Positions 37,657 to 46,469 of a stretch of 64,000 bases of DNA are shown piece by piece. The notes under the pieces are model-generated. The model searched no databases. It was not told the origin of the DNA and saw only the letters and a program-made list of their open reading frames with translations. Source of the DNA: CAVOKN01 sp963696505 (GTDB lineage: Bacteria; Pseudomonadota; Gammaproteobacteria; Burkholderiales; Rhodocyclaceae); contig CAVOKN010000023.1 of NCBI GenBank assembly GCA_963696505.1, positions 1 to 64,000 of the forward strand, given 5' to 3'. Each line of letters opens with the position of its first letter. Positions within the stretch are counted from its first letter, which is position 1. The translations under genes and the position numbers were made by a program.

Positions 37657-38185
37657 TCATTGGCCGGCCTCCCGTGGCGCGCACGAGCCGTAAGACCCCC
37701 GACCGGGAACGGCCAACACCTGATCATCAAGCCCGCGAGCGTGTTTGCGCCGTCATAGCGATGATCGAGGACGACCTTGCCGACATCAGCTTGCGCGTCA
37801 CTCTGCGGCAGGAAGGCGCCAGGCTGAGCGGGCAGTAGATTGCCAGCATCCGCGGCGACATGGCGATCCGCCCACCAGCGCGGGCGGTTTGGTCGAGCGG
37901 ATTGAATGCTGCCTGGTTCTGGCCGGCGCGTGATATCAGCATGCTCGCCACCCCCAAGCTGGGTTGGGAGGCGAGAACTGGTCAGACGTTTGCTTGCTTC
38001 GACTGCGGGAAAGCGCGAGAAGGCCGTGCGATCGGCGTGCGTGAGCGATGCGGCACCGAATGGGCCACGTTGAATTCGGATTTGATTCGGCATCGACGGA
38101 TCTCAGGTCTGTAGGGAAAAAACAACAGCAGTGCCCGGGGCAGTTGGCCGATTCCGGTTTTTCTTTGGCCCGGATCGCCGTCTTT
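37657..38185. other. Gene-free spacer between the two porin units
   Basis: About 530 bp without a convincing gene. Antisense and sense frames up to 160 codons exist but look like GC-driven open frames with no recognisable domain. It may be remnant DNA from the duplication event. Confidence 0.5.
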
Positions 38186-38304
38186 GGGCAGAATGCGTTC
38201 AACTCTCAGCATTCGAGAGGTAGAAGGGCCGAAGCCGGCAGGCCAAGGCCGCAAGGTCAAGGTCACGGGCAGCGCGCCCGACATCAACTCAAGAGGAGAA
38301 ACAC

Positions 38305-39484
38305 ATGCAAAAGAAACTTATCGCCCTGGCGATTGCCGGTCTGGCCGCCGCCCCGGCCTTTGCCCAGACCAACGTGACGATCTACGGCGTCGCGGACCTG
38401 ACGTGGGAATACGTCGATGCCAAGGGTGCGCTACGCGAAGCGGCTGACCTCGACGGTCGCAGCCGCCTGACCTCCAACAGCTCGCTGCTCGGCTTCAAGG
38501 GCGTGGAAGATCTGGGCAACGGCCTCAAGGCCATCTTCCAGTTCGAAACCGGCATCAGCGCCGACACCGGCATGGGTCAATCGTTCAGCGCCCGCGACAC
38601 CTTCGTCGGCCTGTCCAGCGGCTTCGGCACCATCCTCGGCGGCAATCTGACCCATCCGCTGCGCGCCATGGGCTCCAAGGTTTCCATGTCGCCCGGCGCC
38701 ACCGGCATCGGCTTCACCGCCGCAACCTATGGCACCATCCTGGGCCTCAAGACCGGGACCGACGACCGTACTCCAAACACTGTGGCGTACGTTACGCCGG
38801 CGCTGATGGGCGGCCTGACCTTCACCGCCGCGTACATCAATGGTGAAAACGCTAGCACACTTACCTCGCCGGCCGGCACCGTGGAGCTCGATGCGTACCA
38901 GTGGCAGTTGGCCGCCCAGTACGAGAGCGGTCCGCTCTATCTCGGCATCGGCTATCACAAGGCCGAAGATCCTCAGGTTCTCGCCAGAACATCTGATGCC
39001 TTCCGCACAAACCTGGGCTTGCCTACCGGGTCGGTGGTCGCCGATGACGAACTCGAGGCCTGGCGTATGGCCGGTTCATACAAGTTCGCGTTCGGCATGA
39101 AGCTCAGCGGCATGTGGGACAATCAGAAATACAGTTTCGATTCCACCCAGCCTACTTCTCGGTAGTGGCTCGATCGAGCGGGATGCCTGGCAACTGGGCA
39201 TCTCCCAGGACTTCGGCCCGCACACCATCTACGGCGAGTACTCCCAGGCCAATGAAGCCGAGGCCGACAGCGACACGCTGGACGACACCGGCCTCAAGCA
39301 GTACACGCTCGGCTACAACTACAACTTCAGCAAGCGCACCATGCTGAAGGTGTACTACACCGAGATCCGCAACGACGAAGGCTCTGTCGCCGATTTCTAC
39401 CTGACCCCGGTGAGCAGCACCGGGCTGGTGGGTTCCGGAGCCGATCCGAAGGGCTTTGGCGTCGGCCTGCGTCACAGCTTCTAA
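38305..39484 (+). pseudogene. Gram-negative porin 2, one frameshift
   Basis: A close paralogue of porin 1, about 392 residues after repair, with the same signal peptide and first strands. It differs mostly in the surface loops (for example ENASTLTSPAG where porin 1 has a longer loop). The first frame stops at 39165. Removing one C from CCC at 39146-39148 restores reading into SIERDAWQLG and on to GFGVGLRHSF, as in porin 1. It is either an error in a C-run or a real inactivation. Confidence 0.88.
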
Positions 39485-39511
39485 GAACCAGATTCACCTG
39501 CCGTAATCTCG

Positions 39512-39539
39512 ACGGGCGCCTTCGGGCGCCCGTTTTTTT
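39512..39539 (+). terminator. Rho-independent terminator of porin 2
   Basis: ACGGGCGCC, TTCG loop, GGCGCCCGT, then seven T. It is the same stem as after porin 1. Confidence 0.95.
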
Positions 39540-39761
39540 GCGCTCTTCCTGTGGTGGAGCGAGCGTTGCGGCAGCACTGCCGATGAATTCCTTGCCACCT
39601 GCATCTGTCGCCGGCCAGTGATTGCCATCGCCCTGTGGCTGCGGCGCAACACCGGGGGGAGATCGCCGGGCCCATCCTGCCTATACTGCCGCATTCCTGA
39701 AACCGACTGCCCCCAGGGCGGCGCGACCGGGACAACCCAACAACATCGACGATCGGGAGTA

Positions 39762-40904
39762 ATGAAGATGGCAAGGATGAAGGCGCTGGCCCTTTCGATG
39801 GCGGTCCTTGGCTCGGCAGTTGTCGCGCTGCCGGCGCAGGCGGAAACCAATGTGACGTTCTACGGCCGGATCAATACCTCGTGGGAATATACCGAGATCG
39901 AAGACCAGCCTAGCGTCATGCGCCTGGTCAACAACAGCTCGCGTATCGGCTTTCGCGGCAACGAGGAACTCGGCAACGGACTGAGTGCGCTGTTCCAGTT
40001 CGAGGGCGGCTTCGATTCCGACGTCGGCAATTTCCGCCAGCGGCGCGATACCTTCGTCGGCCTCAAGAGCAACTTCGGCACGCTGAAGATGGGCTACATC
40101 ACCAGCCCGCTGTACTACGCCACCCACGATTACATCAGCATGCACAACCACGATACCGGCACGTCGTCGGATGCGTTGCTGTGGTTCCCGGCCTACGATC
40201 CGGACGATGCCGTGTTCATCCGCAACTCGATCACCTACGCTACGCCCAGCTTCGGCGGCTTCGTGCTCGAAGGCCAGTATTCCATGCTGTCGGAGCAGGC
40301 TTCGGATACCGCTCCCACGGACGCGGCCGGTAATCCGATTCCCAGCGCTGCGCGCGGCGGCAAGCCGAATCACTACTCGATCACCGGGACCTATGACAAT
40401 GGCCCGCTGCACCTCGGCCTGGGCATGGTGGAAACGAGGGATTACTACAACTTCGCCGGCGGCGACAGCAAGGACCGCTCCATCACTGCGACTGCCTTCT
40501 ACGACTTCAAGGTCGTTGCGGTGGGGGCTCTTTATGAGCGCAGCGACTCGGAGAATGGCGGTCTGGAATTCCTGACCGGCGTTGGCGGATCGCAGGATCG
40601 CAACAGCTATCGCCTGGCGGTGATGGTGCCGGTGGGCGCGCACGAGTTCCATGTGAACGCGGCCCTGGCCGACGACTGGAGCAGCACCGACGATACCGGC
40701 GCGAAGCAGTACACGCTCGCCTACAACTACAACCTGTCGAAGCGCACCAAGGTCTATGCCTTCTGGACCGAGATCGACAACGACAAGGCGGAGACGGCGG
40801 GGGCGGTGGCGGCTTCTACAGCTTCCTGCCGGGTTCCCCCGCGGGCCTGGACAACTCTTCATTCGCCCTGGGTCTGCGCCACGCATTCTGACGCGTCAGC
40901 ATAG
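39762..40904 (+). CDS. Gram-negative porin 3, C-terminus out of frame
   Basis: A third porin, more distant from the other two. It has a signal peptide ending VALPAQA, then ETNVTFYGRINTSWEY. GGGAGT lies just before ATG 39762. The open frame ends at 40904 with a tail that does not look like porin. In the neighbouring frame the expected ending FALGLRHAF with terminal Phe stops at 40891. One G missing from the G-run at 40799-40803 would explain it; repaired length is about 376 residues. Confidence 0.88.
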   Translation: MKMARMKALALSMAVLGSAVVALPAQAETNVTFYGRINTSWEYTEIEDQPSVMRLVNNSSRIGFRGNEELGNGLSALFQFEGGFDSDVGNFRQRRDTFVGLKSNFGTLKMGYITSPLYYATHDYISMHNHDTGTSSDALLWFPAYDPDDAVFIRNSITYATPSFGGFVLEGQYSMLSEQASDTAPTDAAGNPIPSAARGGKPNHYSITGTYDNGPLHLGLGMVETRDYYNFAGGDSKDRSITATAFYDFKVVAVGALYERSDSENGGLEFLTGVGGSQDRNSYRLAVMVPVGAHEFHVNAALADDWSSTDDTGAKQYTLAYNYNLSKRTKVYAFWTEIDNDKAETAGAVAASTASCRVPPRAWTTLHSPWVCATHSDASA

Positions 40905-40911
40905 GGCTGAA

Positions 40912-40941
40912 ACAACGGGCGCTGCGGCGCCCGTTGTGTTT
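40912..40941 (+). terminator. Rho-independent terminator of porin 3
   Basis: ACAACGGGCGC and GCGCCCGTTGT form an 11-bp stem with a 3-4 base loop, followed by GTTTTCT. Confidence 0.9.
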
Positions 40942-40986
40942 TCTGGGGCGTGGGCTGGGTCCGCTGCGTGTGCCCGGCCCAAGGGC

Positions 40987-41039
40987 GTAGGGTGCGCCGT
41001 GCGCACCGGACGTGAATCGGCGCGCTCGGCGCACCCCAC
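40987..41039. repeat. GTAGGGTGCGCC palindromic intergenic repeat, copy 2
   Basis: Starts GTAGGGTGCGCCGTGCGCACC and ends GCGCTCGGCGCACCCCAC, in the porin 3-proB convergent gap. Confidence 0.8.
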
Positions 41040-41081
41040 ATGGACGCTGCAGGCCGGGCGGGCTCGCTGCGTGTGCGCCTA

Positions 41082-41114
41082 CGCCGCAACACGGTACTGC
41101 TGCTTCACAGCAGC
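41082..41114 (+). repeat. 33-bp direct repeat, copy 1
   Basis: Matches 41178-41210 at 31 of 33 bases. Each copy contains the hairpin GCTGCT TCAC AGCAGC. Between them a perfect 9-bp hairpin (TAACTTGCC / GGCAAGTTA, 41152-41172) could stop transcription from both sides, though no T-run follows. Confidence 0.85.
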
Positions 41115-41177
41115 GTTTGGCGGTTGTGGCTACGGCCGGCGCTTCGCGCCTTAACTTGCCTTTGGCAAGTTAGCCTT

Positions 41178-41210
41178 CGCCGCAATAGGGTACTGCTGCT
41201 TCACAGCAGC
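41178..41210 (+). repeat. 33-bp direct repeat, copy 2, reaching into proB
   Basis: The last ten bases form the 3' end of proB, so the repeat sets the final residues of the protein (MVLL). Confidence 0.85.
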
Positions 41211-42316
41211 ACCATATTGTCTCTATGGATCATCTCGGGTTCGTCGAGGTAGCCGAGGATGGCTTCGATTTCGCTGCTCGGACGGCGGGCGATTCGGCGG
41301 GCTTCGGCGCTGGAGTAGTTGGCGAGGCCGCGGGCGACTTCGCGGCCTTCCGGGTCGCGGCAGGCGATCACGGCGCCGCGCTCGAATTCGCCTTCCACCG
41401 CCACCACACCGACCGGCAGCAGGCTCTTGCCGCCCGCCAGCGCCTTGGCGGCGCCCGCGTCCAGGACGACGCTGCCGGCGAGCTGGAGGTGATCGGCTAG
41501 CCACTGCTTGCGCGCAGCCAGTGGCGGCACTTCGGCGACGAGCAGGGTTCCGAGGGCTTCGCCCTGGCACAGGCGCAGCAGTGCGTCGGGCTCGCGGCCG
41601 CTGGCGATGACGGTATGCGCGCCGCTGCGGGCGGCGCGCTGCGCGGCGCGCACCTTGGTGATCATGCCGCCCTTGCTGATGCCGCTGCCGGCGCCGCCAG
41701 CCATGGCGGCGTATGCGGGGTCGTCGGCGCGGCCTTCGCTGACCAGCGTGGCGCTCGCGTCGTGGCGCGGATCGGCGGTGTAGAGGCCGGCCTGGTCGGT
41801 GAGGATGACCAGGCAGTCGGCCTCGATCAGGTTGGCCACCAGCGCGCCGAGGGTGTCGTTGTCGCCGAACTTGATTTCGTCGGTGACGACAGTGTCATTC
41901 TCGTTGATGATCGGGACGACACCCAGTTCCATCAGTGCGGAAAGCGTTGACCGGGCATTGAGGTAGCGCTTGCGGTCTGCCAGATCCTCGTGGGTGAGCA
42001 GGATCTGGGCGGTGTGCAGGCCGTGGCGCGAGAACACGCTCTCGTAGGCCTGGGCCAGCCCCATCTGACCGATGGCGGCGGCGGCCTGCAGCTCGTGCAT
42101 GGCGCGGGGGCGCGTCTTCCAGCCCAGGCGCTGCATGCCGGCGGCAATCGCGCCGGACGACACCATCACTACCTGCCGGCGCTCGCCGTGCAGTCGCGCA
42201 ATCTGCGCCGCCCAGGCGGCCATGGCGTCGAGCGCGAGCCCGGCGCCGTTGTTGGTGACCAGAGCGCTGCCGACCTTGATGACGAGGCGGCGGGCGTCAC
42301 GGATTGCTGATCTCAT
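41201..42316 (-). CDS. proB: Glutamate 5-kinase
   Basis: ProB phosphorylates glutamate in the first step of proline synthesis. The 371 residues comprise an amino acid kinase domain (VIKVGSALVTNNG, VSSGAIAAGM, INENDTVVTDEIKFGDND, GTGGM-like GISKGGMITKVRAA) and a C-terminal PUA domain from about 275. ATG 42316 gives the common RSAIRDARRLVIKVG start; ATG 42331 in frame lies further into obgE. It overlaps the 3' end of obgE, so the two are cotranscribed. Confidence 0.94.
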   Translation of the reverse strand: MRSAIRDARRLVIKVGSALVTNNGAGLALDAMAAWAAQIARLHGERRQVVMVSSGAIAAGMQRLGWKTRPRAMHELQAAAAIGQMGLAQAYESVFSRHGLHTAQILLTHEDLADRKRYLNARSTLSALMELGVVPIINENDTVVTDEIKFGDNDTLGALVANLIEADCLVILTDQAGLYTADPRHDASATLVSEGRADDPAYAAMAGGAGSGISKGGMITKVRAAQRAARSGAHTVIASGREPDALLRLCQGEALGTLLVAEVPPLAARKQWLADHLQLAGSVVLDAGAAKALAGGKSLLPVGVVAVEGEFERGAVIACRDPEGREVARGLANYSSAEARRIARRPSSEIEAILGYLDEPEMIHRDNMVLL

Positions 42317-43367
42317 GTTCGCTCGGTTCATCGGTTTGCGTCTCGGCGGCGGCGCGCCGGGTCTGCTCGACGTGCGCCATCACCGCGAAAGTCAGTTCCC
42401 GGCAACCGCCTCCCGTGATCGCCGACACAGCGAAGTGGCGCTCGACGGGACCATAGCCGGCGACGAAATCGGCGATGCGCGCTTCGCGCTCCGCCTCGGG
42501 GATCAGGTCGATCTTGTTCATCACCAGCCAGCGCGGCTTTTCATACAGTGCGGCGTCGTACTTGCGCAGTTCGTCCAGTATGGCCTTGGCATCGTGCACC
42601 GGATCGGCCGCCGGATCGAAGGGGGCGATGTCCACGATGTGCAGCAGCAGCCGGGTGCGCTGGAGGTGGCGCAGGAACTGGTGGCCGAGGCCGGCGCCCT
42701 CCGCCGCGCCTTCGATCAGCCCAGGGATGTCGGCGATGACGAAGCTGCGGTTCTCGTCCACCCGCACCACGCCGAGATTGGGGTGCAGGGTGGTGAAGGG
42801 ATAGTCGGCGACCTTGGGCCGCGCCGCCGACACGGCTCGGATGAAGGTGGACTTGCCGGCGTTGGGCATACCCAACAGGCCGACGTCCGCCAGCACCTTG
42901 AGTTCGAGCTTGAGGTCGAACCGCTGGCCGGGTTCACCCGGTGTGCATTGGCGCGGCGCGCGGTTGGTGCTGGACTTGAAGTGGAGGTTGCCCAGCCCGC
43001 CCTTGCCGCCCTTGGCCAGCAGCGCGTATTTGCCGTGCCGGTCGAGGTCGGCAATGACTTCGCCGGTTTCGAGATCGGCGATCACCGTGCCGACCGGAAA
43101 GCGCAGCTCGATGTCCTCGCCACCCTTGCCGTAGCAGTCGGCGCCGCGGCCGTTCTCGCCGCGCTGGGCGCGGAAGATGCGGGTGTAGCGATAGTCGATC
43201 AGGGTGTTGAGGTTCTCGTCGGCGACGCCATGGATGCTGCCGCCGCGCCCGCCGTCGCCGCCGCTGGGGCCGCCCCGCGGCACGTACTTCTCGCGCCGGA
43301 AGGTGGCCACGCCGTCGCCGCCGTCGCCGGCGATGATCTCAATCTTGGCTTCGTCGAAGAACTTCAC
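42297..43367 (-). CDS. obgE: GTPase ObgE
   Basis: Obg is a ribosome-associated GTPase acting in 50S assembly and stress control. The glycine-rich Obg fold covers residues 1-158 (IEIIAGDGGDGVATFRREK); the G domain follows with GMPNAGKST (G1), DIPGLIEGA (G3) and NKIDL (G4). The 356 residues fit the betaproteobacterial form. It usually lies right after rpmA; here a hicBA pair and a terminator come between. Confidence 0.96.
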   Translation of the reverse strand: MKFFDEAKIEIIAGDGGDGVATFRREKYVPRGGPSGGDGGRGGSIHGVADENLNTLIDYRYTRIFRAQRGENGRGADCYGKGGEDIELRFPVGTVIADLETGEVIADLDRHGKYALLAKGGKGGLGNLHFKSSTNRAPRQCTPGEPGQRFDLKLELKVLADVGLLGMPNAGKSTFIRAVSAARPKVADYPFTTLHPNLGVVRVDENRSFVIADIPGLIEGAAEGAGLGHQFLRHLQRTRLLLHIVDIAPFDPAADPVHDAKAILDELRKYDAALYEKPRWLVMNKIDLIPEAEREARIADFVAGYGPVERHFAVSAITGGGCRELTFAVMAHVEQTRRAAAETQTDEPSEHEISNP

Positions 43368-43394
43368 AGGGCAGGATTCGCAGGAGAGATTGGC

Positions 43395-43577
43395 TTAGGG
43401 GTCGATGTGGAGCTGCTTGAGAATCAGGCGCACCAGCGAGTCCTTGGCCTCGGCGTGCCGGGGAATGGGCGCCTTGCGCCCGTTGGCCGCATTCAGGTAG
43501 ATGGCGTGGTTGGCGCCGTGTCTGTGCAGCGCGCAGTTGTGTCCGAGAAGCAGGCGTATCAGTTGCTGCCGCTTCAT
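43395..43577 (-). CDS. hicA: HicA-type mRNA interferase toxin
   Basis: A 60-residue dsRBD-like toxin, MKRQQLIRLLLGHNCALHRHGANHAIYLN, with the conserved active His in HGANHAIY. HicA cleaves mRNA when HicB is lost. Its ATG overlaps the hicB stop (ATGA). The order is hicB then hicA on the minus strand. Confidence 0.85.
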   Translation of the reverse strand: MKRQQLIRLLLGHNCALHRHGANHAIYLNAANGRKAPIPRHAEAKDSLVRLILKQLHIDP

Positions 43578-43777
43578 GCGGCGATCGATAGCGGCTTCTG
43601 CATCGCACCCGGCGGAGCGGCAATCTCGTCGTCCCCGCGCAGCAGGCGATATACCTCGGCGATATTGCGTTCCAGTTCGTCCAGGGTTTCGCCCTGAGAG
43701 AAGCAGCCAGGCACTTCCTGCAGCCGTCCAACGTACCAGCCATCGTCGAGCCAGTATTCCAGAGTCAGGGTGGTCAT
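43574..43777 (-). CDS. hicB: HicB-type antitoxin
   Basis: A 67-residue protein with the degenerate RNase H fold of HicB: LEYWLDDGWYVGRLQEVPGCFSQGETLDELERNI. It is short and has no C-terminal DNA-binding domain, so autoregulation through HicB is doubtful. It forms a pair with hicA. Confidence 0.85.
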   Translation of the reverse strand: MTTLTLEYWLDDGWYVGRLQEVPGCFSQGETLDELERNIAEVYRLLRGDDEIAAPPGAMQKPLSIAA

Positions 43778-43828
43778 TTCTTGCCTCCGGTCGAGTGAGC
43801 AGGCTCAGCTTATTGGACAGGCGCCAAA

Positions 43829-43859
43829 CAAAAAAGCCCTACCGCAGGGATAGGGCTTC
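43829..43859 (-). terminator. Rho-independent terminator after rpmA
   Basis: Reading the minus strand, AAGCCCTA and TAGGGCTT form an 8-bp stem followed by six T. It separates rplU-rpmA from hicBA and obgE. Confidence 0.92.
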
Positions 43860-43886
43860 TGCCGCGGGGGCGGTGCGCTTCGCGCG

Positions 43887-44153
43887 CTACTGCTGTACCG
43901 CCGGAACGATAGCCACCATCTTCCGGCGCTCCGCGCCCTTGTGCGAGAACTGGACCGTGCCCGCCACCTTGGCGAACAGGGTGTGGTCCTTGCCCATGCC
44001 GACGTTGTCGCCGGCATGGAAGCGGGTGCCGCGCTGGCGCACGATGATGCTGCCGGCGGACACGAGCTGGCCACCGTAGCGCTTCACGCCCAAGCGTTTC
44101 GACTCCGAATCGCGGCCGTTGCGCGAACTGCCGCCTGCTTTCTTGTGTGCCAT
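43887..44153 (-). CDS. rpmA: 50S ribosomal protein L27
   Basis: An 88-residue protein, MAHKKAGGSSRNGRDSESKRLG, whose basic N-terminus reaches the peptidyl transferase centre. The GG after AHKKA is intact. It lies 12 bp downstream of rplU and is followed by a terminator. Confidence 0.97.
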   Translation of the reverse strand: MAHKKAGGSSRNGRDSESKRLGVKRYGGQLVSAGSIIVRQRGTRFHAGDNVGMGKDHTLFAKVAGTVQFSHKGAERRKMVAIVPAVQQ

Positions 44154-44165
44154 GGCTGGTCTCCT

Positions 44166-44477
44166 TTAGCCCGAGATGCCGTCGATACGGATTTCGGTGA
44201 AGTTCTGGCGATGCCCCTGGTGCTTCTGGTAGTGCTTGCGCCGGCGCATCTTGAAGATCTTGATCTTCGGGCCGCGCCCTTGGGCGAGGACGGTGGCCTT
44301 TACTTGAGCGCCGGTAACCAGGGGCGTGCCAATAGTGACAGACTCGCCTTCACCGACCATGAGCACCTGGTCGATGGTGATTTCCGTGCCCACGTCTGCC
44401 GGTATCTGTTCTACCTTGATCTTCTCGCCGGGAGCAACGCGATACTGCTTGCCGCCGGTTTTTATGACCGCGTACAT
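44166..44477 (-). CDS. rplU: 50S ribosomal protein L21
   Basis: A 103-residue ribosomal protein, MYAVIKTGGKQYRVAPGEKI with the C-terminal KIKIFKMRRRKHYQKHQGHRQ motif. It is first in its operon, behind a good sigma70 promoter. Confidence 0.97.
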   Translation of the reverse strand: MYAVIKTGGKQYRVAPGEKIKVEQIPADVGTEITIDQVLMVGEGESVTIGTPLVTGAQVKATVLAQGRGPKIKIFKMRRRKHYQKHQGHRQNFTEIRIDGISG

Positions 44478-44513
44478 GATGGACTCCGAAAGGGCTACTG
44501 AGAAAAACCCGCG

Positions 44514-44542
44514 ATTCTACGCAAATCGGTGCCAGGGGTCAA
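44514..44542 (-). promoter_or_regulatory. Promoter of rplU-rpmA
   Basis: On the minus strand TTGACC (44537-44542) is followed after exactly 17 bp by TAGAAT (44514-44519), about 37 bp before the rplU start. Confidence 0.75.
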
Positions 44543-44659
44543 AGCCGAGTGCCGCAACGAGCGGGTCCGGAGACGTGGGGACGAAGAAAATCCTGCCCCG
44601 CGCCGGATAGGTGACGTTGACATCCTTCCCGGCCTGAAGGCCGGAGATTCCTACGGCGC

Positions 44660-45880
44660 TCAGGCGCGGCATTGAGTCGCCCCTGAGTCGCTTCGGTGGG
44701 TTCCTGCTGCTGGCGGTCTTACTGCACCGCTCACTTCACAGGCTAGCCGGGCGTGTCCCGCCCTTAACACATTTATCGCGCCGACCCTATCGGCGTTTTC
44801 CTCGAAACCGCATGCCACACACGCGAACCGCGCTTGCGTCTGCCGGTTGTCCGACGACACGCGGCCGCAATACGGACAGGTGCGGCTCGTGTTCTGCGGC
44901 GGCACCGCGATGAGATGGCCCCCTCGCCAGGCCAGCTTGTAGTCCAGTTGGCGGCGGAACTCGAACCAGCCTTGATCGAGGATGGACTTGTTCAGGCCGG
45001 ACTTGGCCCGAACCTTCCGGCCCGGCTGCTCGGGGGTGCCTGCGGCTGAGCTGGACAGGTTGCTTACCTGCAAGTCCTCGATACACACCATCGCGTGGTT
45101 TTGGCTGATCGTGGTCGTGGTCTTGTGCAGGTAGTCGCGGCGGGCGTTGCCGATACGGCAATGAATGCGCTGGACGCGGGCTTTCGCCTTCTTCCAGTTG
45201 TTGCTGAACTTCGTCTTGCGGCTCATCGCCCGCTGCGCTTTGCGCAAGGCCGCTTCGTGCCGTTTGAAGCTGTTGAGGGGAGCGTAGAACGTGCCGTCCG
45301 ACAGGGTGGCAAAGCGGGCAATCCCCATATCAATGCCGACTGCGCTGCCGCTCGCAAGCGCTTGCTCGACCTCGCGCTCGGTCTGGATGGACACATACCA
45401 CTTGCCGCACGACTGACTCACGGTAACGTTCTTCAGCGCACCGAGCGCATCGCGGCTGTTGCGGTAACGCAGCCAGCCGAGCTTGGGCAGGAAGATGCGG
45501 CTGTTGAGCTGATCGAGCTTGATCTGCTTCGGGTCGGGGTAGCGAAAGCTGTCGTGCCGGCCCTTCTTCTTGAAGCGCGGAAACTCGGCCCGCTTGGCGA
45601 AGAAATTGGCGTAGGCCCGCTCCAAATCCTTGAGCGTCTATTGCAGCGGGTGAGCCGGCGCATCGGCCAGCCATGCCGTGTCTGCGCCGTTGCGCCACGC
45701 GGTGAGCAGCTTGCACAGCGCGGCATAGCCGAGCTTGTTCTCGCCTTGTTCGTAGCGCGCCTTCTGCAACGCCAGCGCCTTGTTGAACACGAACCGGCAG
45801 GCGCCGGCGAAGCGGCGCATGTGGCGCTGCTGCGCACCGTCCGGCATCAGTTCGTACTTGAAGGCTTGAAGTCTTTGCAT
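44660..45880 (-). pseudogene. tnpB: TnpB, RNA-guided nuclease of IS605 type, amber-interrupted
   Basis: About 406 codons. The N-terminal helix-turn-helix part starts MQRLQAFKYELMPD; a TAG at 45639-45641 interrupts it where homologues have Gln (LQ*TLKDLERAY). The RuvC residues are all present downstream: Asp in GIDMGIARFATL, Glu in VCIEDLQVSNLS, Asp in NADRVGAINVL, as is the zinc ribbon CPYCG/CVACG. TnpB proteins use a guide RNA copied from their own 3' end. Without suppression or restart the product would lack its first 80 residues. Confidence 0.88.
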
Positions 45881-45902
45881 CGCCCAATCATACTTTTGGT
45901 TT

Positions 45903-46316
45903 ATGCACGATGATAACGATATTCGACATGGACGGCACTGCGTTTTCAAGATGCACGTCCATTTGGTCTTTGTCGCGAAATATCGACGCAGAGTCTTCGA
46001 CGGCGACGCCATCGAGCGGCTTCGCGCCATTTTTGCGAAGCTCTGCGGCGACTTCGAGGCCGATCTGATTGAGATGGACGGCGAGGACGATCATGTCCAT
46101 CTGTTGGTGCAGTACCCGCCCAAGCTCGCCGTCTCGAATCTGGTGAACAGCCTCAAGGGCGTGTCCAGCCGCCTGCTGCGCAAAGAGCGCCCGGACATCC
46201 AGCAACGCTACTGGTAGGGCGTACTGTGGTCGCCGTCCTATTTCGCCGCCTCGTGTGGCGCAGCGCCCATCAGCATCGTGCGCCAGTACATCGACCAGCA
46301 GCAGAGGCCACACTGA
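45903..46316 (+). pseudogene. tnpA: TnpA, Y1 transposase of IS200/IS605 type, amber-interrupted
   Basis: 137 codons. The HUH metal motif is in DDHVHLLVQYPPK. A TAG at 46215-46217 follows QQRYW where homologues have Lys or another residue, and the frame continues through GVLWSPSYFAASCG to IVRQYIDQQQ, which holds the catalytic Tyr. The stop therefore removes the nucleophile, and the truncated product cannot transpose. Confidence 0.88.
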
Positions 46317-46469
46317 ATCCCAACGCCAAGGGCGCCTACGGCCTCCGCGCTATCCTTCCCCGCCCTGAACGGCGGGGCTTGCCGCGCAACGGGTCAAAAA
46401 AACGGACGGTGCAGGCATGGCGGGGAATACCCGCCGCGCCTGCACCGTCCGCCTGTCGCGGACACCGGA

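Larger units (their letters stand above)
38186..39540 (+). repeat. Second copy of the tandem porin duplication
   Basis: Repeats the unit at 36264-37656: leader, porin gene and terminator. Confidence 0.85.
44611..46378. mobile_element. IS200/IS605-family element with divergent tnpA and tnpB
   Basis: tnpB reads left and tnpA right from a shared 22-bp centre, as in IS605. Subterminal hairpins are visible at both ends: CCGGCC TGAA GGCCGG (44629-44644) near the tnpB side and CCCCGCC CTGAAC GGCGGGG (46358-46377) near the tnpA side. Exact ends cannot be fixed, since this family makes no target duplication. Both genes carry an in-frame TAG. The element sits about 70 bp upstream of the rplU promoter. 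Confidence 0.8.

Noticed and set aside
37611..38093. A 160-codon antisense frame between the porins
   Set aside because: No recognised domain, it runs into the porin 1 terminator, and composition fits chance open frames.
45639..46217. TAG reassigned to a sense codon in this organism
   Set aside because: Only the transposon genes show it, and trpG-size to secA-size genes read normally. Genes here end mostly in TGA, so the evidence is too thin to claim more than two mutations.
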